From a bacterium (GTDB lineage: Bacteria > Gemmatimonadota > Glassbacteria > GWA2-58-10), in contig JAJFUG010000050.1 of assembly GCA_021372515.1 (NCBI GenBank), forward strand, positions 1-21,285: a stretch of 21,285 bases of DNA, read 5' to 3'. The number at the start of each line of letters is the position of its first letter. Positions within the stretch are counted from its first letter, which is position 1. This document shows, piece after piece, positions 15,804 to 21,285 of this stretch. The notes below the pieces were generated by a model. The model had not been told where the DNA came from, searched no databases, and saw nothing but the letters and a program-made list of their open reading frames with translations. The position numbers were made by a program, and so were the translations under genes.

Positions 15804-15840
15804 AGAAGGGATACGCAGAACAGCGTGTCCCTTCTTTGTT
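15804..15840 (+). terminator. Rho-independent terminator of the cytochrome gene
   Basis: A 13-bp stem, AGAAGGGATACGC / GCGTGTCCCTTCT (one T-G pair), loop AGAACA, followed by TTGTTTTCC. It lies 53 bp after the cytochrome stop. Confidence 0.85.
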
Positions 15841-15897
15841 TTCCTCCTCCTGTACAACTTTAAAAATGTTATTAAAGTTATTTTTGTTGCCAATGTC

Positions 15898-15926
15898 TTG
15901 ACAAAATCATTCTGCAATGATAAGAT
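15898..15926 (+). promoter_or_regulatory. Near-perfect sigma70 promoter of the small lipoprotein gene
   Basis: TTGACA (15898-15903), exactly 17 bases, TAAGAT (15921-15926), in an AT-rich stretch. It follows the cytochrome terminator and lies 47 bp before the lipoprotein ATG, so it clearly serves that gene. Confidence 0.75.
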
Positions 15927-15972
15927 AGAAATGTAGGTCCCTCCCCGAAAATTCCACGCAGCAGGAGGATCG

Positions 15973-16392
15973 ATGAAAAAACCTGTGGTTTACCTGCTCT
16001 TCATCTCCCTGCTGGCTGCGCTGGCCTGCTCGGACAACGGGAAAAGCAGCCTGGTCGACCCGCAGGCCAGCCTGGAGCCGGACAATATCCAGATCAAGGA
16101 TTTCAAGGACCCGGCCCAGATGGAGGCGCTGACGGAACAGACGCACGCTTTCCTGGACGGTCTGGTGGCGGAAGGCAAAGTGGATACGATCATGGGAGAC
16201 CAGTACCGCGTGGAATCGCTGCCGGCCAACGTTCCGCCGACTTTCCGCACCATGTCGGTGTCCATAGGAAACGGCGACGGCCAGATGACTGACTACAAAT
16301 ATGTCCTTCCCTTCACCTGCGGCCGTCTGACGGTCTATATCTTCGAGTGGGGCCAGGGCGGCGGCTACACCGCCTGTTCGAGCGTCGATTGA
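15973..16392 (+). CDS. Small secreted lipoprotein of unknown function (139 aa)
   Basis: The N-terminus is a lipoprotein signal: KK, a hydrophobic run VVYLLFISLLAALA, then C19 and SDNG. The -3 residue is Ala rather than Leu, a slightly unusual lipobox. The mature part has a helical stretch (DPAQMEALTEQTHAFLDGLVAEGKV) and a C-terminal part with YKYVLPFTCGRLTVYIFEWG and two more cysteines (in FTCGRL and TACSS). I do not recognise a family. AGGAGG lies four bases before the ATG. It has its own strong promoter and terminator, so it is a monocistronic unit and probably well expressed. The envelope location is inferred from the signal. Confidence 0.82.
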   Translation: MKKPVVYLLFISLLAALACSDNGKSSLVDPQASLEPDNIQIKDFKDPAQMEALTEQTHAFLDGLVAEGKVDTIMGDQYRVESLPANVPPTFRTMSVSIGNGDGQMTDYKYVLPFTCGRLTVYIFEWGQGGGYTACSSVD

Positions 16393-16419
16393 GCGCTTCT
16401 GGAGCTTTACACCAAACGC

Positions 16420-16456
16420 AAGGGGCCGCCCGTCGCGACAGGCGGCCCCTTTTTTA
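16420..16456 (+). terminator. Rho-independent terminator of the small lipoprotein gene
   Basis: An 11-bp stem, AAGGGGCCGCC / GGCGGCCCCTT, followed by TTTTTATTAT. It lies 27 bp after the stop and may also stop the converging galE transcript, though its minus-strand tail (GCGTTTGG) is poor. Confidence 0.88.
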
Positions 16457-16511
16457 TTATATCCTTATCGCTCCGGGACCCTCAGAACAGGCTGCCGGAC
16501 ACGGACTGACC

Positions 16512-17507
16512 TCAGCTCACAGCGTTCAGTTTCTTTTCCCACTCCCAGGCGTGGGCGATGATGTCCTCCAGGCGCGGGTAGCGCGGGTTCCAGCCCAGCT
16601 CGCGGCGCAGCTTGCCGCTGGAGGCCACGAGCGAGGAGGCGTCCCCGGCCCGGCGCGGCCCGACTGTCACCCGCGGGGCGCCACCTGTCACCCGGCGGGC
16701 GGCATCGATAACCTCCCGCACGCTGAACCCCTCACCGTTGCCGATGTTGAACACCCGGCTGGCCGGCTCTCCGGGCTTGCTGCCCTGCATCAGGCTCTCG
16801 AGCCCCAGCAGGTGCGCCTGGGCCAGGTCCAGCACGTGGATGTAGTCGCGCACGGCGGTGCCGTCCGGCGTGGGGTAGTCCTCGCCGAACACGCTGATCT
16901 CGCGGGCCGGGTCGAGGATCGCCTTGAGCACCAGGGGCACCAGGTGGTTTTCCGGGTCGTGGTGCTCGCCGGTCTCGCAGTCTGGGTCGGCCCCGGCGGC
17001 GTTGAAATAGCGGAACACCACCGAGCGCAGACCATAGGCCGCGCCGAAATCGGACAGCACGCGCTCGATCATGAACTTGCTCCAGCCGTAGGGGTTGATC
17101 GGCCCCAGAGGGTGCTCCTCGGCGATGGGTGTGGTCTGCGGCATGCCGTAAACCGCCGCGGTGCTGGAGAAAATGAACCGGCCCACGTCATGGGCGCGCA
17201 TGGCGCGCAGAAGGTTGATCGAGCCGGCCAGGTTGTTGTGGTAGTACATCTCGGGCCGGCTCACCGACTCGCCCACGAAAATGAAAGCCGCGAAATGCAT
17301 CACCGCGTCGAACCGCTCGGCGGCGAAGATACGTTCCAGGGCCTCGTAATCCAGCAGGTCGGCGCGGACCAGACGGCCCCAGCGCACCGCCTCCAGGTGG
17401 CCGCGCGACAGGTTGTCCAGCACCACGGTCTCGATGCCGTTGGCGTTCAGCAGCTTATTGGCGTGCGAGCCGATGTAGCCCGCCCCACCGGTCAGGAGTA
17501 CTTTCAT
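16512..17507 (-). CDS. galE: UDP-glucose 4-epimerase
   Basis: A 331-aa cytoplasmic short-chain dehydrogenase-fold epimerase, the normal GalE length. Visible are the NAD-binding LLTGGAGYIGSH at the N-terminus, LDNLSRGH, FAAFIFVGESV, FIFSSTAAVYG and the catalytic YGWSK (Y140, K144). Further on are RYFNAAGAD, the substrate-region FGEDYPTPDGTAVRDYIHV and NIGNGEGFSV, all hallmarks of the GalE clade. It interconverts UDP-glucose and UDP-galactose for the Leloir pathway or for envelope sugars. Related UDP-arabinose epimerases are close, so exact substrate is likely but not certain. GAGGG lies five bases before the ATG. It is transcribed away from the SMP-30-like gene. Confidence 0.95.
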   Translation of the reverse strand: MKVLLTGGAGYIGSHANKLLNANGIETVVLDNLSRGHLEAVRWGRLVRADLLDYEALERIFAAERFDAVMHFAAFIFVGESVSRPEMYYHNNLAGSINLLRAMRAHDVGRFIFSSTAAVYGMPQTTPIAEEHPLGPINPYGWSKFMIERVLSDFGAAYGLRSVVFRYFNAAGADPDCETGEHHDPENHLVPLVLKAILDPAREISVFGEDYPTPDGTAVRDYIHVLDLAQAHLLGLESLMQGSKPGEPASRVFNIGNGEGFSVREVIDAARRVTGGAPRVTVGPRRAGDASSLVASSGKLRRELGWNPRYPRLEDIIAHAWEWEKKLNAVS

Positions 17508-17638
17508 TCGTTCCCTCGTTGTATGACTGTCCCAAAGGCGCCGCGGCGTCCCCAGCCTTACTGGCTGCGCTGTTTCCCGTTTCCGAGAAATCTATATTAG
17601 TATCTTTGTCCGTCCCCGCGCAAAGAATATTGTCTCTC

Positions 17639-17667
17639 TTGTCACTGCTGAGGAACGATTTCATATT
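17639..17667 (+). promoter_or_regulatory. Possible sigma70 promoter of the gluconolactonase-like gene
   Basis: TTGTCA (17639-17644), 17-base spacer, CATATT (17662-17667), in an AT-richer spacer between galE and the plus-strand gene. The leader would be about 45 bases. Confidence 0.45.
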
Positions 17668-17718
17668 TGGGCGGCGGTTTCCCCGGCATTTTTCACCTTT
17701 TGGCTCACGGAGGCGTCA

Positions 17719-18672
17719 ATGGCCAGAACGGCGATTGCGGCCGTAATGCTCGGACTGTTCTGTTTCAGTTGCGCCGCGACCCGGCAGGACAGTGGTGCGA
17801 AAGCGGTTGAGGCCCTGGACCCGGAGTTCTCCAAGGTGGTCGCGGCGGATGCGGCCCTCACGCAGATTCCAGGCGAATTCCAGTTCACCGAGGGGCCGGT
17901 CTGGATCGACTCTGCCGGGGCGGTCGGCTGCCTGCTGTTCAGCGATATCCCCGCCGACCGGATCTACCGCTGGCAGGAGGGCGACACCGCATGCACCGTG
18001 TGGCGCGAGCCGAGCGGCAACTCCAACGGGCTGATCCTGGAGGGCGGCGGCTGCCTGCTGGCCTGCGAGCACGGAAACCGGCGGGTCAGCCTGACCGGCC
18101 CCGACGGCGAGGTGCGCTCCTTGTGTGAGTCCTACCGCGGAAAGAAGCTCAACAGCCCCAACGACGCGGTCGTGGGGCCGGACAGCTCGGTCTGGTTCAC
18201 CGACCCGCCCTACGGCCTGGAGGGACGGCCCCAGGAGCAGGACGGCAACTACGTGTTCCGCCTGAAGCCCGGACAGAGCGAGCCCCAGGTGATGGTGGAC
18301 AATTTCGACATGCCCAACGGGATCGTGTTCAGCCCGGACCGCAAAACCCTCTACATCGCCGACAGCGGCGAGCCGCACAATATCCGCTCGTTCAGCCTGG
18401 AGGGCGACAGCCTGCGCGAGAGCGGCGGCGTGTTCGCGCTGGTCAGCCCCGGCGCCCCGGACGGCATGTGCGTGGACCGGGAGGGTCGCGTGTACGCGGC
18501 CTGCGGTGACGGGGTGCAGGTGCTCGGACCGGCGGGCAAGCTCCTGGGTAAAATCCTCACCCCGCTCGTGCCGACCAACTGCACTTTCGGCGGCCCGGGG
18601 TTCGACCAGTTGTTCATCACCGCCCGGGAGAAAGTTTACATGATACAACTGCGGGTGACCGGCCTGCGCTGA
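17719..18672 (+). CDS. SMP-30/gluconolactonase-like lipoprotein
   Basis: A 317-aa six-bladed beta-propeller of the SMP-30/gluconolactonase/LRE-like family. The signal ends in a lipobox at C18 (LFCFSC), so it is probably a lipid-anchored envelope protein. The divalent-metal ligands expected from human SMP-30 are present: E58 (FTEGPVW), N148 (NSPNDAV), N200 (PNGIVFSPD) and D248 (PDGMCVD). The family hydrolyses sugar lactones, such as gluconolactone formed by sugar oxidation; a lactonase here would suit the nearby exported sugar oxidoreductase, which is inference. CGGAGG lies five bases before the ATG. It is divergent from galE. There is no obvious terminator at its end. Confidence 0.88.
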   Translation: MARTAIAAVMLGLFCFSCAATRQDSGAKAVEALDPEFSKVVAADAALTQIPGEFQFTEGPVWIDSAGAVGCLLFSDIPADRIYRWQEGDTACTVWREPSGNSNGLILEGGGCLLACEHGNRRVSLTGPDGEVRSLCESYRGKKLNSPNDAVVGPDSSVWFTDPPYGLEGRPQEQDGNYVFRLKPGQSEPQVMVDNFDMPNGIVFSPDRKTLYIADSGEPHNIRSFSLEGDSLRESGGVFALVSPGAPDGMCVDREGRVYAACGDGVQVLGPAGKLLGKILTPLVPTNCTFGGPGFDQLFITAREKVYMIQLRVTGLR

Positions 18673-18792
18673 ACCGGAACTGTCTCACCGTCGGGCGCTT
18701 CGGCGTGGGGCACTGCGCAGGAGCGCCCGGACCGCCCTCCCGTGTGGAGAGAATATTTTAAACCGGATATGTTTTACCACAAAACTAAAATG

Positions 18793-18821
18793 TTGCTTTT
18801 CAAAGACGTTTAAATTATATA
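18793..18821 (+). promoter_or_regulatory. Possible sigma70 promoter for the GH97 gene
   Basis: TTGCTT (18793-18798), 17-base spacer, TATATA (18816-18821); TATAAT at 18818-18823 with a 19-base spacer is the alternative. A start near 18830 leaves a leader of about 165 bases. Confidence 0.4.
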
Positions 18822-18940
18822 ATCCCTTTCGGGAAAGCCCGTCGCGTGGCCCTGTCACTGTCTGTTGCCGGCAGGTCCGCCGATGGCGCATTCCCCTGCT
18901 GCTTCTGCTTGAATGCTATCCTCTTCCTTAAAATTGAAAC

Positions 18941-18954
18941 TCTTAAACTTAAGA
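18941..18954. promoter_or_regulatory. Inverted repeat TCTTAA-AC-TTAAGA, candidate operator
   Basis: Perfect 6+6 inverted repeat with a two-base centre, 43 bp before the GH97 start codon. It would lie in the leader of a transcript from the 18793 promoter. It differs from the TGTAA-type repeat ahead of the oxidoreductase, so a different regulator would be needed. Confidence 0.3.
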
Positions 18955-18996
18955 CAAAGCGGTACAACTGCTTAAAAACCGGACAGGGGGAATTCC

Positions 18997-21060
18997 ATGT
19001 TTAAACGCCTGGCCAACGTGTCGGCTTCACTGTTGGTGCTGATGACGCTGCTGTTGCTGTCCTGCGGCAAGTTCTACGAAGGCAGTTCGGTCTCGCTGAA
19101 AAGCCCCGATGGCAAGGTCGAGGCCCGTTTCGAGATCAAGGAGATGGAGCAGCCCTATCCTTTCGGGCAGAACATGTACTACAGCGTGTACTACGGCGGG
19201 AAGCAACTCCTTAAAGAGTCCTCTCTGGGCGTGAATTTCGGCGAGGCGGGCCTGGTGATGAGCAACATCCTCATCATGGATGTCAAGGAATCCAAGGGCG
19301 CCGACCAGTTTGACACCCCGCTGAGCAAGCAGTCCTCGGTCAGCGCGGAGTATAACGAGGTGGTGATCTCCCTGCGTGAGAAGATCATCCCGGCCAAGAC
19401 TTTCAACCTGATTTTCCGCGCCTACAACGAGGGCTTGGCTTTCCGCTACGAGTTCCCGGAGCAGGAGCCGCATATCTCGATCCCCTCGGCCGGGCACAAG
19501 GGTTTCCTGAAGGATTTCACCCTGACCAACGAGATGACCAGCTACGTGTTCCCCGAGGACGTGACCCTGTATGCCGGGTTCGTCACCGGGTTCAACCAGA
19601 GCTATGAATTCCACTACGGAGCGACCAAGGTTTCCGGCGTCTCCCGCGACAGCACCGCCGTTCTGCCGTTCGTGGCCCTGTTCGAGGGCGGCCCGGCGGT
19701 CTGTGTCACCGAGGCGGCGCTCGAGAACTACCCGGCCCAGTATGTGGCCGGCTCGCGCGACATGGACAACACCCTGGTCAGCGTGCTCGTGCCGATGCCG
19801 GGCGAGAAAGAGGTTAAGCTCACGGGCCAGGTGCCGTTCAAGTCACCCTGGCGCGTGGTGATGATCGCCGACACCCCGGGCAAGCTGATCGAGTCTAACC
19901 TGGTCCTCTGCCTCAGCGAGCCCTCCAAGGTGCAGGATGTCTCCTGGATCAAGCCGGGCAAGGCCGCCTGGGACTGGTGGAGCGGCCGTCTGGTGGACAG
20001 CGGCAAGCGCAACGCCAAGCCCACGCAGGGTAATTTCAGCAACGACACCTATAAGCAGTATGTCGATTTCGCCTCCGACCAGAAGTTCGAGTATTTCCTG
20101 GTCGACGCCGGCTGGTACGGCATGGACCACGATCCCGAGGCGGATATCACCGCGGTCGGGGTGCCGGGCGTGGATATCCCCGAGCTGGTCAAGTACGCCG
20201 CCGGCAAGGGTGTGAAAATCCTCCTCTGGCTCAACTGGGAAAATGTCAAGAAGCAGATGGACAAAGCTTTCCCGCTATACGAGAGCTGGGGCGTGGCCGG
20301 TGTCAAGATCGACTACATGGAACGCGATGACGCCGAGATGGTGAAGTTCTACCAGGACGTGGTGGCCCTGGCCGCCGAGCACCACCTGCTGGTCGATTTC
20401 CACGGCGCCTACAAGCCCACCGGCATGCGCCGCACCTGGCCCAACCTGATCACCCGCGAGGCGGTCCTGGGCCTGGAGTACGACAAGTGGAGCACCAACG
20501 CCGACCCCGAGCACGATGTCACGATCCCCTACACCCGCATGCTGGTCGGCCCGATGGATTACACCCCGGGCGCATTCAACAACGCCACGCAGAAAGGTTT
20601 CAAGCCGCAGGACATCGACCCGATGAGCATGGGCACCCGCTGCCACCAGTTGGCCATGTTCGTGGTCTACGAGTCCCCGCTGCAGGTGATGGCCGATGCC
20701 CCGGTCAACGCCAACAAGGCCGCCGGGATGGATTTCATCTCGCAGGTCCCGACCACCTGGGATGCGACCAAGTTCGTGCAGGGCGAGATCGCCAACTATA
20801 TAGTTCTGGCCCGCAAGAAAGGCGACCTCTGGTACCTGGGCGCCATGACCGACTGGGATGCCCGCGAGATCGAGGTCCCGCTGAGCGATTTCCTGGGCAG
20901 CGGCAACTGGACCATGAAAGTCTGGGCGGATGGGGCCAAGGCCGCGGCCAACCCCGAGGAAGTTGCCACCAGCGAGCAGCAGATCGCCGGGACCCAGACC
21001 CTCAAGATCAACCTGGCCCCGGGCGGCGGCTACGTGGCCGTGTTCGAGCCCGCCCGCTGA
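18997..21060 (+). CDS. Glycoside hydrolase family 97 lipoprotein (alpha-glycosidase)
   Basis: A 687-aa protein of usual GH97 size. A lipobox at C23 (LLLLSC) predicts lipid anchoring. The N-terminal beta-sandwich runs about 30-300 (SLKSPDGKVEARF, NEGLAFRYEFP). The catalytic TIM barrel is about 315-590 (AAWDWWSGR, YFLVDAGWYG, VKILLWLNW, GVAGVKIDYMERDD, VDFHGAYKPTGMRRTWPN, TREAVLGLE). A C-terminal beta domain completes it. GH97 comprises inverting SusB-type alpha-glucosidases and retaining alpha-galactosidases. D439 in VKIDY occupies the place of the retaining-type nucleophile, which SusB lacks, so the retaining branch is more likely; E488 or E494 is the probable acid/base. AGGGGG precedes the ATG. 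A strong terminator follows. It most likely trims alpha-linked oligosaccharides in the periplasm. Confidence 0.93.
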   Translation: MFKRLANVSASLLVLMTLLLLSCGKFYEGSSVSLKSPDGKVEARFEIKEMEQPYPFGQNMYYSVYYGGKQLLKESSLGVNFGEAGLVMSNILIMDVKESKGADQFDTPLSKQSSVSAEYNEVVISLREKIIPAKTFNLIFRAYNEGLAFRYEFPEQEPHISIPSAGHKGFLKDFTLTNEMTSYVFPEDVTLYAGFVTGFNQSYEFHYGATKVSGVSRDSTAVLPFVALFEGGPAVCVTEAALENYPAQYVAGSRDMDNTLVSVLVPMPGEKEVKLTGQVPFKSPWRVVMIADTPGKLIESNLVLCLSEPSKVQDVSWIKPGKAAWDWWSGRLVDSGKRNAKPTQGNFSNDTYKQYVDFASDQKFEYFLVDAGWYGMDHDPEADITAVGVPGVDIPELVKYAAGKGVKILLWLNWENVKKQMDKAFPLYESWGVAGVKIDYMERDDAEMVKFYQDVVALAAEHHLLVDFHGAYKPTGMRRTWPNLITREAVLGLEYDKWSTNADPEHDVTIPYTRMLVGPMDYTPGAFNNATQKGFKPQDIDPMSMGTRCHQLAMFVVYESPLQVMADAPVNANKAAGMDFISQVPTTWDATKFVQGEIANYIVLARKKGDLWYLGAMTDWDAREIEVPLSDFLGSGNWTMKVWADGAKAAANPEEVATSEQQIAGTQTLKINLAPGGGYVAVFEPAR

Positions 21061-21085
21061 TCGAGCTTGAGATAAGTTGAAAACG

Positions 21086-21125
21086 AAAAGGCCGGTCCCT
21101 GAACGCAGGGGCCGGCCTTTTCGCG
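21086..21125 (+). terminator. Rho-independent terminator of the GH97 gene
   Basis: A 15-bp stem, AAAAGGCCGGTCCCT / AGGGGCCGGCCTTTT (one T-G pair), loop GAACGC, ending in TTTTCG. It lies 25 bp past the stop codon. The symmetric A and T flanks make it potentially bidirectional. The remaining 160 bases to the window end hold no gene that I can support. Confidence 0.88.
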
Positions 21126-21285
21126 TTATGCCGCAGAGGCGGCCACCCGGGCCGCCATGGTTGCCTTTGGGGGCCGCGCATGTCTGAGCCTCCCGCAAAG
21201 GCAGCGTGCAGTCGCATGCAAAACGAAACAGCCTGTCAAAGCTCCGTGGCGCGGCGGCGATTCGCGGCAGCGCCGCCGCTGCAAC

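Larger units (their letters stand above)
18673..18996. other. Gene-free AT-rich spacer upstream of GH97
   Basis: A 324-bp stretch without a credible gene; the minus-strand ORF at 18685-18891 has no ribosome binding site and no family features. It holds a candidate promoter at 18793-18821 and an inverted repeat at 18941-18954. Confidence 0.6.

Noticed and set aside
18685-18891. 68-aa minus-strand ORF between the lactonase-like and GH97 genes
   Set aside because: Arginine-rich low-complexity product, no ribosome binding site, overlaps the candidate promoter.
21250-21285. GCGGCGGCG/CGCCGCCGC hairpin at the right edge
   Set aside because: Simple GC-rich triplet sequence cut by the window end; no U-run or gene context to give it meaning.

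Overview
The window is about 21 kb of mostly high-GC bacterial DNA with 19 supportable protein-coding genes, one of them cut by the left edge. I see no rRNA, tRNA, CRISPR array, transposase or phage gene. A PorV/PorQ-type outer-membrane protein paired with a large secreted M6 metalloprotease that ends in a FlgD-like C-terminal domain points to the FCB superphylum and its relatives (Gemmatimonadota, Latescibacterota, Glassbacteria, Zixibacteria-like lineages). The GH97 lipoprotein, the Tat-exported Gfo/Idh/MocA oxidoreductase and the c554-like tetraheme cytochrome fit that view. The assignment is inference from gene content, not from a marker gene.

Left part (1-1760): the N-terminus of a DeoR-type repressor (minus), an AT-rich orphan gene for a 143-aa membrane-anchored protein, and a DUF559 nuclease gene bracketed by five copies of a C-run/G-run palindromic repeat. 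Two more copies of the same repeat family lie at about 8.74-8.85 kb.

1760-5625 (minus): an OPT-family oligopeptide transporter, a four-helix membrane protein and a MEMO-family protein (AmmeMemoRadiSam protein B) with an extra N-terminal domain, probably co-transcribed in that order. A hairpin terminator at about 5.79 kb separates them from a compact operon (5818-6637, minus) of a ribbon-helix-helix regulator and two small unknown proteins. That operon has an exact-consensus sigma70 promoter whose -10 box lies within a perfect 14-bp palindrome. Back to back with it is an adenylate-kinase-like gene with its own promoter and terminator.

7.5-13.2 kb (minus): a 59-aa charged protein, a HAD phosphatase, and the M6 protease/PorV pair, which looks like a secretion substrate and a secretion-associated outer-membrane protein in one transcript.

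13.4-21.1 kb: mostly carbohydrate-linked and exported functions. They are a Tat-exported oxidoreductase, a tetraheme cytochrome c, a small lipoprotein with a near-perfect promoter, GalE (minus), an SMP-30/gluconolactonase-like lipoprotein and a GH97 glycosidase lipoprotein. Promoters and rho-independent terminators are unusually easy to read here, so most of these seem to be separate transcription units. A TGTAA-N4-TTACA inverted repeat just downstream of the oxidoreductase promoter suggests sugar-responsive repression. The best candidates for something undescribed are the RHH three-gene operon, the repeat-bracketed DUF559 gene, the oxidoreductase/cytochrome pair and the orphan lipoprotein.
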